Assembly: GCA_001829315.1 (NCBI GenBank)
Contig: MIAY01000042.1
Coordinates: forward strand, 1 to 48,877
Origin: Spirochaetes bacterium GWE1_32_154
GTDB taxonomy: Bacteria > Spirochaetota > GWE2-31-10
Reading direction: 5' to 3'
Length of the DNA: 48,877 nucleotides
In this document: one piece after another, positions 17,564-24,773 of the stretch
Layout: each line of letters opens with the position of its first letter
How positions within the stretch are numbered: the first letter of the stretch is position 1
Translations under genes and position numbers: made by a program
Notes under the pieces: generated by a model
Database searches by the model: none
Told to the model about the DNA's origin: nothing
Seen by the model: only the letters and a program-made list of their open reading frames with translations

Positions 17564-18126
17564 TAGTTCCTCCCATTTCTAGTTGACCACTGAAACAGAC
17601 ATGAATATGTCAGCCCCTTCGCTCCATTTCCATTACAGAAACTTCATCACTACTACGAGCTGATCCGCCCCTGTGCCGTGCATCAGTATTTCCAACTTAC
17701 GGGTTCTCCGCTTGAAGTTTTCCCTTAGCATCACGACGACAGGTTCCCACGTTCCTTACAATAGCCTATTTTTAGATCACGCCACTTCTATGCCGGAGAC
17801 CGCAAACACAGTAATCAGGTTTCCTGCTTGCTTGTCAGACTGTTTCAACGATCAGTCCTTTTGATCTCAATGGACAACTTTACGACACCTCATCAGTGAT
17901 TAACTTTCGTTCGTCTTCCAAAAACTCACCTGACAGATTCATGATCTGCCTTTTCCCACAACGTTAACCACCAAAGACTCTTAATCTCAGCAGCTTGGGG
18001 TAGTTTGAAACCAGTTCCTGAAAACAGATTTCGAGGAGCCATTCAGCTTACGCTGATTTCCTCATCAATTGTAAAGTTACGATTTAATCTCACTCGTGTC
18101 GAGTAAGATTAAATCTCGTGGCACAC

Positions 18127-18145
18127 GTTGAAACCTTTGTTAGAC
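18127..18145 (-). repeat. attC left half, upstream exon of the intron
   Basis: The minus strand reads GTCTAACAAAGGTTTCAAC followed directly by the intron's GTGTG. GTCTAAC fits RYYYAAC, and its TAA is the stop codon of the HAD-like gene (18140-18142), as in classical cassettes whose attC overlaps the stop. The second intron target has the near-identical GGCTAACAACTGCTTCAAC. Confidence 0.6.
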
Positions 18146-18697
18146 TAATTTTTCAAATATTTCTTCAAGTTTTTCAACGTTGTTTATACAATAGGTCGCA
18201 TCTATTATTATTCGATTTGAAATTAGTACAGTTTTAATATTTGATCTGATTCCAGCTTCAACGTCAATATCTCTATCTCCTATTCCTATTGTTTCTTCTC
18301 TTTTAAGGGAGTATTTATTTATCAAATATTCAAAAGAATCGGAAGATGGTTTTTCTTTAAAATTATTTTCCTTACAAATTATTTCAATAAACCTATTTTC
18401 CAATTTTTCTTTATTCAATTTTATTGTCAAAGAATTTCTATCTCGGTGAGTAACTAAAAAATGCTTTTTACCATCATTTTTCATGAGAATTCTTTTCACG
18501 GTCGGAAATGCAGTTTCTTCTTCACCATGTTCATCATAGAAAGTTCTTATTTCTTTTAATAGAGGTTCATACTCTAACCTATACTCATCTGATATAACTT
18601 TGACGCAATACTTTGTGTCAATATACACCAGGTTCTCAATTCGCTCTCTATTAATATCAAGCCTATATTTTTTGTTAAGATTAGAATCAAATAACAA
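18140..18697 (-). CDS. HAD-like hydrolase, N-terminus missing
   Basis: 185 residues from a TTG. Recognisable HAD features are HFLVTHRDRN (motif II Ser/Thr position), KEKPSSDSFEYLINKYSL (motif III Lys region) and IGIGDRDIDVEAGIRSNIKTVLIS (motif IV acidic pair). The N-terminal DxDGT motif with the nucleophilic Asp is absent. Just upstream, in another frame, is a GNAT fragment, so the 5' end has probably been replaced by recombination. Phosphatase activity is unlikely without the nucleophile. It may better be treated as a pseudogene. Confidence 0.6.
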   Translation of the reverse strand: MLFDSNLNKKYRLDINRERIENLVYIDTKYCVKVISDEYRLEYEPLLKEIRTFYDEHGEEETAFPTVKRILMKNDGKKHFLVTHRDRNSLTIKLNKEKLENRFIEIICKENNFKEKPSSDSFEYLINKYSLKREETIGIGDRDIDVEAGIRSNIKTVLISNRIIIDATYCINNVEKLEEIFEKLV

Positions 18698-18699
18698 TC

Positions 18700-18830
18700 T
18701 AAATATATTTCTTTTATATTATTTGCCATTGCTCTTCTAACGCATTCATTTATTATTATTGTTCCAATGTTTTTACCTTTTTCATCAGAAGCAACAAAAA
18801 GACTGCTTAACCAATAATAAAAACTTTTTC
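18700..18830 (-). pseudogene. GNAT acetyltransferase fragment
   Basis: The minus strand reads FYYWLSSLFVASDEKGKNI (then GTIIINECVRRAM, IKEIYLDC), the acetyl-CoA-binding part of a GNAT domain (V---xxGxGxG/A pattern with NIG). It has no start of its own after the stop of 18831-19274 and runs out of frame into the HAD fragment. It is a leftover of a second GNAT gene. Confidence 0.55.
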
Positions 18831-19274
18831 CTATAATTTCTTTTTAAATCCTATATGTTTGGTGCTATTATAACCCAAAGATTCATAAAAAATAATTGAA
18901 TCTTGTCTATTTTTTTCAGTTATAAATTGTATTTGTTTACAACCTTTTTCTTTACCAATTTCCTCTAAGTTTCTTAATAATAATTTTCCAATTCCTTTCT
19001 TCCTATATTTAATATCAACAACTAAATCTTCCATAATTAAAAAAGGATCACATTCACCATACAATTCATAACAAATTATTCCCATTATTGAACCCACAAC
19101 TATATTATTTTCTAAAGCACATAGAATAATATAATTATTATTATCACAATATCTTCTATAAATATCGTGCATTTTATTAATATTCGATTCTTCATTCCAA
19201 AATGTATAATATAGTTTATTAAGAGACTCAAAATCACATTCTAACAATGGTCTTATCGTATAATTATTATTCAT
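18831..19274 (-). CDS. GNAT-family N-acetyltransferase
   Basis: 147 residues covering a complete GNAT fold: N-terminal IRPLLECDFESLNKLYYTFW, the motif A strand LIMEDLVVDIKYRKKGIGKLL with the pyrophosphate-binding RKKGIG (~residues 92-97), and motif B QDSIIFYESLGY. It transfers an acetyl group from acetyl-CoA to an unknown amine. The ribosome site is weak. An attC-like core (GTTCGAC) lies about 60 nt upstream, so it is a probable cassette gene. Confidence 0.8.
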   Translation of the reverse strand: MNNNYTIRPLLECDFESLNKLYYTFWNEESNINKMHDIYRRYCDNNNYIILCALENNIVVGSIMGIICYELYGECDPFLIMEDLVVDIKYRKKGIGKLLLRNLEEIGKEKGCKQIQFITEKNRQDSIIFYESLGYNSTKHIGFKKKL

Positions 19275-19320
19275 TTTACTTTTTATACCTACCTTATAGA
19301 TCTTTTTTTATCACCAATGT

Positions 19321-19339
19321 GCGATAGCGTCCGTCGAAC
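19321..19339 (-). repeat. attC core fused to a truncated gene copy
   Basis: The minus strand reads GTTCGACGGACGCTATCGC. The G before TTCGAC is the last base shared with the RlmJ-like gene copy (AATCGGCG). The join between promoter repeat copy 2 and the GNAT unit therefore falls at the G^TT position used by integron integrases. CGGACG after the core is shared with 10548-10567 and with the site at 16196. Confidence 0.45.
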
Positions 19340-19490
19340 GCCGATTCTTCCATAATGCTTATAACTCATGTTGTACTCCTTACAGAATAATTATGTCATT
19401 GAAATATTTATAGCCTTGTATACTATTTAACATAAGCTACTGAAAATGTATGTGAAGTAAGTCACAAAACTTTATTTTAATTATAAGAAG
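19339..19490 (-). repeat. Dispersed promoter repeat, copy 2
   Basis: An exact 152-bp copy of 12519-12670: CRP-type box, leader, ribosome site and the first ten codons of the RlmJ-like gene (MSYKHYGRIG), after which the sequence switches to an attC-like core. It could now serve as the promoter for the GNAT gene 18831-19274, with a short truncated leader frame. An inverted repeat (19487-19537) begins at its upstream edge. Confidence 0.85.
19451..19466. promoter_or_regulatory. CRP-type box in repeat copy 2
   Basis: TGTGAAGTAAGTCACA, a perfect TGTGA-N6-TCACA match, identical to the boxes at 12631 and 36186. It would place the GNAT unit downstream under the same control if the repeat is still an active promoter. 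Confidence 0.6.
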
Positions 19491-19537
19491 ACAGAACTCA
19501 AAAATCTTTAACTCATCGATTTTTGAGTTCTGTCTTC
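19487..19537 (-). terminator. 20-bp perfect inverted repeat hairpin
   Basis: Arms 19487-19506 (starting GAAGACAGAACTC) and 19518-19537 are perfectly complementary over 20 bp with an 11-nt loop. On the minus strand it follows the IS256-type fragment and the alpha/beta hydrolase gene and is followed by TTATAATT. It would form a very stable hairpin and stop read-through into repeat copy 2. It might also be an element end. Confidence 0.5.
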
Positions 19538-19680
19538 ACTTTTAACCAAAATTTTGCACTTTTTATTAAGTTGCAATTCAAAATCACTTTCACGCTCACG
19601 AGGTACTTCTATCGTCGTTTTACCGAAATTCCCATTACTGGTCTTTGGCGTTTTACCATTTCGAGAATTAATAAATATCT
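19508..19680 (-). pseudogene. IS256/mutator-type transposase fragment
   Basis: A minus-strand frame downstream of the hydrolase gene reads IFINSRNGKTPKTSNGNFG then KTTIEVPRERESDFELQLNKK before ending in TAA. The order 'NSRNG-KT----G--IEVPR-R---FE-QL-KK' is characteristic of the N-terminal region of IS256-family transposases. The rest of the gene is absent. A 25-bp stretch at its start (19678-19702) recurs exactly at 38256-38280. Confidence 0.6.
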
Positions 19681-19718
19681 ATGACCTATTTTTACACGAA
19701 TCATTCTTGCATACCTTA

Positions 19719-20711
19719 TTATTCATCTTTCAAATATTTTCTGACTGCTTCGATTGTCTCTTTTGGCTTATCAATAAACATGTAGTGTCCGCTATCTTTT
19801 ATTGTAACCATTTCACCATTTTTAAATAACTTAATATGTTTTTCTTGAGTTTTTAAGCCTATAACCTTGTTTGAGTCGCTTGTAATAAAGAGCACCTTAT
19901 TGTTGAATTTATCTAATCCCGTAGTCAGATCAAAAACAATTTTACCATCTTTAAACACAGACTGAGGAATTCTCTCTGAAGCAGCCCCGCCAAATCTCCA
20001 ATGTATTTTTACTTCATGAGGTATTTTTCTGTCTTTGTAGTAGTCAAGATAAGGGTTGTCATCTCCTTTATAACCATAAATCCATTCGTAAGAAAAATAG
20101 TCTTTTTGTGCATCTGTATCTCCATAAAATATAGATACCATCTTTGTTCTAATCATATGAAAGAAAGTCCCAAAACTCATTCGCTGGCTTTTCTTTATAA
20201 ACTCTTCAAGCATAACAGCGTTTAATGCACCGGGTTCCATAAGCACAGCTTTTTCCACTTTTTCGGGATATTTTGAAATATATCCCGTTGCTAGCATTGC
20301 CCCCCATGAATGACCTATTAAAATAGCTTTTTTATACTTAGAATAATAATCAATTATACCATTCAGCTCTGACAATGATGATTCCAGTGAATACTCATTT
20401 TCTTTTACCCTCTCTGATAACCCGCAACCCATCTGATCAAAAAACACGACCCTATATTCATCTGCCAATTCTTTGAAAACAAGAGCATTCCTGTAATCTA
20501 ATCCAGGGCCTCCGTGGAGAAAAATGACAACCTGTTTTTCAGGGCTACCGAAAACCTCTGAATGAAGTTTATGTCCGTTTATTGTGATGTTAGGTATCTC
20601 GGATGATTTTGTCACAGTCTCTTTTAAAATATACCCTGATGAACATCCTCCAAATGCTATTAATACCATTATCAGGTACAATATTTTTTTGAAATTAGTG
20701 TCACTATTCAT
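19719..20711 (-). CDS. Alpha/beta-hydrolase lipoprotein (proline iminopeptidase-like)
   Basis: About 330 residues from the ATG at 20711 (AAAGGGGATTGTTA upstream). A signal peptide with lipobox AFGGCSS leads to an alpha/beta hydrolase with HGGPGLDYR (oxyanion region), nucleophile elbow GHSWG (~residue 135), a late Asp in ITSDSNK and the catalytic His in DSGHYMF. HGGPG plus GHSWG is the signature of prolyl aminopeptidase-type hydrolases; the substrate is unknown. It should be anchored in the envelope. A CRP-type promoter lies upstream, with SUMF-like gene debris between promoter and start. Confidence 0.85.
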   Translation of the reverse strand: MNSDTNFKKILYLIMVLIAFGGCSSGYILKETVTKSSEIPNITINGHKLHSEVFGSPEKQVVIFLHGGPGLDYRNALVFKELADEYRVVFFDQMGCGLSERVKENEYSLESSLSELNGIIDYYSKYKKAILIGHSWGAMLATGYISKYPEKVEKAVLMEPGALNAVMLEEFIKKSQRMSFGTFFHMIRTKMVSIFYGDTDAQKDYFSYEWIYGYKGDDNPYLDYYKDRKIPHEVKIHWRFGGAASERIPQSVFKDGKIVFDLTTGLDKFNNKVLFITSDSNKVIGLKTQEKHIKLFKNGEMVTIKDSGHYMFIDKPKETIEAVRKYLKDE

Positions 20712-20796
20712 TAACAATCCCCTTTCTGATTTTACATTTTTTTTCTTTTTTCTTTTTCATACTGATGAAATCCATACTTTAAAATATATTAGATTT

Positions 20797-20880
20797 TGAT
20801 TTTTCCTGATTCCCGGAAGGTCAGTGAATAGTTCGTAACAGTTCCAGCATCTTTCCATCCGTTTGTTTTGGTAATTTTTT
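20797..20880 (-). pseudogene. Remnant of a formylglycine-enzyme-like gene
   Basis: The minus strand over ~20804-20865 matches two pieces of the gene at 32982-33812: the part encoding WERCWDWYELFTDLP (about 43 bp with 2-3 differences) joined directly to the part encoding PGIRKNQN. The intervening ~105 bp are missing, and the join lies at a CTTCC present at both ends in the intact gene, which points to a short-repeat deletion. The same promoter precedes both loci. The remainder of 20718-21182 is AT-rich, with a TTGCGAT/ATCGCAA stem at 21122-21152. Confidence 0.75.
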
Positions 20881-20922
20881 TTCATCTTGAATACTATTAT
20901 ATAATTTTTATTAGAATAATTC

Positions 20923-20938
20923 TGTTAACAATTTCACA
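20923..20938. promoter_or_regulatory. CRP-type box with TATAAT at -41.5 spacing (hydrolase gene)
   Basis: On the minus strand TGTGAAATTGTTAACA (one mismatch to TGTGA-N6-TCACA) is followed after exactly 21 nt by TATAAT, giving a centre at about -41.5. The same ~45-bp promoter occurs, inverted, at 31440-31482. It reads through the SUMF-like remnant into the alpha/beta hydrolase gene. Confidence 0.65.
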
Positions 20939-21182
20939 ATCTTGTAGGTTATTAATCATAAATCACAACAATATATTATAACTCCTTTTTTAATTCATTG
21001 ATAAATGGGGTTTCGCTCACATATCCGAAATATTTTGTAAAACCTGTGTATTCATAAATCGGGAACAATCATTTTATAAATCATAAATCCGGTTCTATGT
21101 GGCTAAATTCTACACGAATCGTTGCGATTTTACCTTGTGGGTAAGATCGCAAAAAAAATCGAGTAGGTTTTGGCTGTTACCA

Positions 21183-21794
21183 TTATTTATTTAAAATAAA
21201 ACCAAATATAATTAAACTTATACTTAGAAATAACCATCCTATCATTAGTAAATAGATATTTGAGAAACCAAAACTTAATATTATTCCATGAAATAAAAAT
21301 AATATTGATGGTAGAAAACTTTCATTTTCTAATCTAAATAATTTTATTGACAATAAACTTATTCCTATGGAATAAGTTAATGCTGAAATTATACCAATAT
21401 TTATTGTTATTGTCATAAGTATTTTTGTTGTTTCTTTTTGAACATCAATTGGAAAATTGATTAAATTGGGGAATACAAATGTCATTGCTCCAATAATTAT
21501 TAATGCTAAGGAAGTTCCTATTATAGAGAGAATCAAACCTAAAAATCCAATTAATGAGTATTTCTTTTTATTAATCTGATCATATAAACAAATAAAAGAA
21601 GATAGTGGTATTAAATAACAAAAAACTAGTGATAATGATTGAATATAATAATTTTTAGATGAATATATAGTAATAATTTTATTTTCATCTAAAAATTGAG
21701 GTAAAATATTTCCTCTTAAAAATATAATAATGATTGCAATAAAACTGACTATAGATGAACTAATCATGATTAGTTTATATGTATTTCTGTTCAT
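21183..21794 (-). CDS. Six-TM membrane protein, unknown
   Basis: 203 residues with about six hydrophobic segments and few charged loops (YDQINKKKYS, KLFRLENES). The general look is of DUF4386-like integral membrane proteins, but no diagnostic motif is present. A strong AAAAGGAG precedes the ATG. A half CRP box (TTCACA) lies upstream near 21840 without a partner. Confidence 0.65.
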   Translation of the reverse strand: MNRNTYKLIMISSSIVSFIAIIIIFLRGNILPQFLDENKIITIYSSKNYYIQSLSLVFCYLIPLSSFICLYDQINKKKYSLIGFLGLILSIIGTSLALIIIGAMTFVFPNLINFPIDVQKETTKILMTITINIGIISALTYSIGISLLSIKLFRLENESFLPSILFLFHGIILSFGFSNIYLLMIGWLFLSISLIIFGFILNK

Positions 21795-21993
21795 TTTACT
21801 CCTTTTAACTGAAATATATAAAATTAGTTATAAATATTCTGTTCACAAATTTTAATGGCAATTGACGATAACTCAATATAACAGTACTTCGCTTTTGCTC
21901 ATGCAATATGATCTACAATAAACAAAAATGCTTGACCAGAACATTATTCTTTATATAAATAAAACTCTCAAAAACTGTTCTGGACAAATCTTC

Positions 21994-22011
21994 CCCACTT
22001 TATCGTGCAAG
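21994..22011 (+). repeat. Dispersed 18-bp repeat beside an inverted repeat, copy 2
   Basis: CCCACTTTATCGTGCAAG is identical to 1650-1667. The pair CCAACA-like arms here are CCAGAACA (from ~21936) and TGTTCTGG (~21976). TTGACCAGAACA also occurs at ~8044. It is probably part of a small decayed mobile element at the end of the methyltransferase gene. Confidence 0.35.
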
Positions 22012-22033
22012 CAGCACCTTAAATTAATTCGCA

Positions 22034-22792
22034 CTAATTTATATTTATTTTTTTTAATGAAATATTTAATACATCCTCACTAATTATAATTTCATTGTTT
22101 TTTATTTCAATCTTGTATAAATCCAATATTCTTTTTTCAGTTTTATTCATTAATTCAAAATATTTATCAGGATATTTCCGTGGAAAACGAATTTCTGTAA
22201 AGTCTGTAAATTCTTTTTCAAACCCGCTATTATTAGCAATTTTTAATAGTTCCGTCTCAAAATAGCATTTTATATGCCCATCATCTTTTATCTGCATATA
22301 TTTATCAATAAATTCTACATTATCTTCTTTATTTGGAGTCGGATCTGAAATATAAAGCTGCCCACCATTTTTTAAAATACGAGACAATTCTTTAAAACAA
22401 AAGTCTATATCCGGAAAATGATGAATAGCGTATCTCGTTACAATAATATCAAAATACCCGTCATCAAATGGGAATTTTAATCCATCATACGACAAAAACT
22501 TCAGATTTTTGATTTTTTGTTGAGATGCTTTTAAATTATTATTTTGAATAGTATTTTTAACAATATCCAGTCCAATAACTTCACAATTCTGATTCTGTGA
22601 CGCTAAAGGAAATGCTAAATAACCGCTTCCTGTTCCAAGATCTAAAATCTTTTTACCGTCTGATAGGTTTAGTCTTTGAAGAATTAGTGATAAATGCTTT
22701 GAATCCTGAGTTTGCATGTTATAAAAAGCCCCTTCATAAAAACTTTCCTCGAATCCTTTTGCTGTTTTTTTAATACTATTGTAATTGAACAT
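22034..22792 (-). CDS. Class I SAM-dependent methyltransferase
   Basis: About 252 residues from ATG 22792, set by ATAGGAGGGAAT; the open frame extends upstream into the GNAT gene. Motif I is KKILDLGTGSGYLAFPLA (~residues 48-65), followed by IGLDIVKN (acidic loop), FDIIVTRYAIHHF (motif IV) and LKNGGQLYISDPTP. This is the Methyltransf_11 arrangement of UbiE-like small-molecule enzymes. The acceptor is unknown. It lies 13 nt after the GNAT gene, so the two are cotranscribed. Confidence 0.85.
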   Translation of the reverse strand: MFNYNSIKKTAKGFEESFYEGAFYNMQTQDSKHLSLILQRLNLSDGKKILDLGTGSGYLAFPLASQNQNCEVIGLDIVKNTIQNNNLKASQQKIKNLKFLSYDGLKFPFDDGYFDIIVTRYAIHHFPDIDFCFKELSRILKNGGQLYISDPTPNKEDNVEFIDKYMQIKDDGHIKCYFETELLKIANNSGFEKEFTDFTEIRFPRKYPDKYFELMNKTEKRILDLYKIEIKNNEIIISEDVLNISLKKININ

Positions 22793-22805
22793 ATTCCCTC
22801 CTATA

Positions 22806-23261
22806 TTATTCAACCAAAAGGCACTTGTTTTTATACACATAATAATTATCAAAATCATCTTCCATTATTTTAATAAAACAATTTTTAATGTAAAAGTTAT
22901 TTGCCAAACTTCCTTTCAATGCATTTAATTTAATATCTTTTTGATTATATTTTTCTTTAATATAATCCAGAATAATTTTTCCAAATCCTTTATTCTGATA
23001 AGGAAGATCTATATATAAATGATTTAAATAATACTCTTCTATATTTTCCTGAATTGAATAAAATCCTATCACAGTACTTTTAAATTCTATAATGACAGTA
23101 TTTTTATCATCATATGTATCTAATAATCTCTTCCTAACTCTATTTTCATCAAAGCGCCCCGTGTTAATTAAACTATCTTTCATTGCTCTTGCTCTAATTT
23201 CTGCAAGTTCAATTTCTTCATCTTTTTTGGGATTTCTAAATTTTATGTGTAATTTAGTCAT
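22806..23261 (-). CDS. GNAT-family N-acetyltransferase
   Basis: 151 residues: MTKLHIKFRNPKKDEEIELAEI at the N-terminus, then TVIIEFKSTVIGFYSI, the core YYLNHLYIDLPYQNKGFGKIILDYIKEK with QNKGFG binding the acetyl-CoA pyrophosphate, and KNCFIKIMEDD at the end. It starts after GGAGAAGTTTAAA. It precedes the methyltransferase gene in the same transcript. Substrate unknown. Confidence 0.82.
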   Translation of the reverse strand: MTKLHIKFRNPKKDEEIELAEIRARAMKDSLINTGRFDENRVRKRLLDTYDDKNTVIIEFKSTVIGFYSIQENIEEYYLNHLYIDLPYQNKGFGKIILDYIKEKYNQKDIKLNALKGSLANNFYIKNCFIKIMEDDFDNYYVYKNKCLLVE

Positions 23262-23326
23262 TTTAAACTTCTCCTATGTATAAATATCAATGTTATGTTA
23301 CAAGTATATTATACCATCACAAGATT

Positions 23327-23779
23327 TTATAATAATATTTTTTCATAATCAATAACTTTTATCTCATCAATTATTCTTTCTTCTTTAAAAACATACCCTC
23401 TTTTTTCATAAAATCGTAATGTATTTTCTCTTAATATAGAAGTATTCAATATTATTTTTTCATATCCTTTCCTTTTTATTTGCTGCTCAACAAATTCCAA
23501 TAATTTCTTCCCAAACCCCATGTCTCGTTTACTTTTTGCAATACGGAATTTAACTAACTCTACAATTTTATTATTTAATTCAATAAAACCACACATTCCG
23601 ATTATTTCGCCTTCTACTTTTAATACATAAAATTCACCATTTTTGCCAAGAAAATAACTTTCAATATTTTTTAGTCGATATTTTTCTCTAAGACTTCTAT
23701 CATCAAATATATCTAATGCTTCATAATCTATTTCTAATATTTTTTCTTCATATTGTTTTGTATAATTTAATATTTCCAT
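23327..23779 (-). CDS. GNAT-family N-acetyltransferase
   Basis: 150 residues with a full GNAT core: GEFYVLKVEGEIIGMCGFIEL, VELVKFRIAKSKRDMGFGKKLLEFVEQQIKRKG (RDMGFG is the cofactor loop), ILNTSILRENTLRFYEKRGYVFKEE. It is the third intact GNAT in 5 kb. It has its own leader (AGGGATAAAATATTT-ATG) and ends about 65 nt before the next GNAT. Substrate unknown. Confidence 0.83.
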   Translation of the reverse strand: MEILNYTKQYEEKILEIDYEALDIFDDRSLREKYRLKNIESYFLGKNGEFYVLKVEGEIIGMCGFIELNNKIVELVKFRIAKSKRDMGFGKKLLEFVEQQIKRKGYEKIILNTSILRENTLRFYEKRGYVFKEERIIDEIKVIDYEKILL

Positions 23780-23877
23780 AAATATTTTATCCCTTATTAG
23801 ATCGAAATAATTTAATAAATAAAACTTAACAATGCTTAATTAAAAGTAAGTAATAGAATTTATATCTGTATTTTACG

Positions 23878-24654
23878 TTATAATTTCTTAACTCTCTGTG
23901 CAAGCTCAATAATTGCATTTTTAATACCATCATTAACATTATATTTTGATTCAACATATTCTAATATAGCAAGTGCAGACTCTGGAACTTTATCATACCC
24001 CTGCATCATCCCTGGTATTTTAGATGCGAAGTGAGGAAATCTGATCTCAAATCGTCTTTCATTTTGAAAATCATCTTTAAAATATGAGACTTCCTGTTCA
24101 AAATAAGAAGCACACGCAACAAGTATATCAAGTGCAAATGTCTGTACAAATTTAGTAGAAATCAATTTTTCACCACGCCCGAATCTGCATAATCCAACAT
24201 ATAAACAAGTTAGTACTTCGCCCATTGCCCAATCAAGATTATCAGGTTTCCATGGTGTATTTTTTTTAACCGGAGTACAAAGTGATTCATCAAAATCTTT
24301 GGTTTTCCAAATTATTCGACCTGAAGAAAATTGGGTATTTGACAATTCATGTTCTTCAAATACAGCAAATTCACAATATATTCCGTCTTCATATAGATAT
24401 TTATACCCATCCGGGCTATTTAAAAAATAAAAAGCTGGTGTCCCACAGTTGGTAAGCCAATCAAGATTATCTATATATCGTTTTTTCATACCATCTTTTA
24501 CTATAACAAAAAAATCAAGATCACTCCATTCATCTAATCTTTCAAGTTCCATTCCAATAGAACCCAATCCCAATAATGCTTTAGCATCTCCTGTTTTTTG
24601 TAATGAATCAGCAATTTCAGTTAATCTTTTCAAAATCAATGCTTTTGTATTCAT
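23878..24654 (-). CDS. Nucleotidyltransferase-fold protein (aminoglycoside-adenylyltransferase-like)
   Basis: 258 residues. The Pol-beta-type motif GSIGMELERLDEWSDLDFFVIV (~residues 31-52; Gly-Ser then Asp-x-Asp) is the NTP/metal site of minimal nucleotidyltransferases, and a helical C-terminal part follows as in DUF4111/AadA-like enzymes. It may modify a small molecule such as an aminoglycoside, but no resistance role can be claimed. The start is fixed by AAGGAGATACAT. It is divergent from the amylase operon and has its own CRP-type box (24702). Confidence 0.72.
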   Translation of the reverse strand: MNTKALILKRLTEIADSLQKTGDAKALLGLGSIGMELERLDEWSDLDFFVIVKDGMKKRYIDNLDWLTNCGTPAFYFLNSPDGYKYLYEDGIYCEFAVFEEHELSNTQFSSGRIIWKTKDFDESLCTPVKKNTPWKPDNLDWAMGEVLTCLYVGLCRFGRGEKLISTKFVQTFALDILVACASYFEQEVSYFKDDFQNERRFEIRFPHFASKIPGMMQGYDKVPESALAILEYVESKYNVNDGIKNAIIELAQRVKKL

Positions 24655-24673
24655 ATGTATCTCCTTGTAGTTT

Positions 24674-24717
24674 ATAATACCAAATTAGTAATTTAATAAT
24701 CTGTGATGTTCTTCACA
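24674..24717 (-). promoter_or_regulatory. CRP-type promoter of the nucleotidyltransferase gene
   Basis: The box at 24702-24717 (TGTGATGTTCTTCACA) is a perfect TGTGA-N6-TCACA. Read on the minus strand, a TATTAT hexamer (24674-24679) follows after 22 nt, placing the box at about -42.5. It is one of two divergent boxes, centres 72 bp apart. Confidence 0.7.
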
Positions 24718-24773
24718 ATTTATCGTTAAATATCTTTTATTCCAATTATTATTGGAAATAAATTCTCTAAATT

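Larger units (their letters stand above)
16238..18126 (-). mobile_element. Group II intron with maturase gene, inserted in an attC-like site
   Basis: About 1.89 kb. The 5' end GTGTGCC (18126 downward) fits the GUGYG rule. The 5' ribozyme part (17564-18126) holds no gene. The maturase frame follows, then domain V (16278-16311) and a domain-VI-like stem (AGACTGGGGG/CCCCCGGTCT), ending near CTACTCAAC at about 16238. The 3' end is uncertain by a few bases because AAC occurs on both exon and intron sides. The encoded protein lacks an endonuclease domain, as in classes that target hairpins or replication forks. The intron lies in the same orientation as the surrounding cassette genes. Confidence 0.85.

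Noticed and set aside
17673-17864. Short plus-strand frame inside the intron
   Set aside because: It lies antisense in the ribozyme part upstream of the maturase; no protein features.
19554-19829. Plus-strand frame opposite the hydrolase end
   Set aside because: It is antisense to the hydrolase gene and to the IS256-type fragment, which explain the sequence better.
21122-21152. Stem TTGCGATTTTACC/GGTAAGATCGCAA as terminator of 21183-21794
   Set aside because: On the minus strand the T-run comes before, not after, the stem, so it is not a classical terminator; its role is unclear.
21835-21855. CRP box upstream of 21183-21794
   Set aside because: Only one half site (TTCACA) is present; the other half does not match.
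8000-24000. Integron integrase or other tyrosine recombinase gene
   Set aside because: No frame shows the R--HxxR-Y pattern; the only recombination enzymes are broken transposases and the intron RT.
23878-24654. Calling the nucleotidyltransferase an antibiotic-resistance gene (aadA)
   Set aside because: The catalytic pattern fits the broad fold, but the substrate-specific regions of known adenylyltransferases were not recognised.
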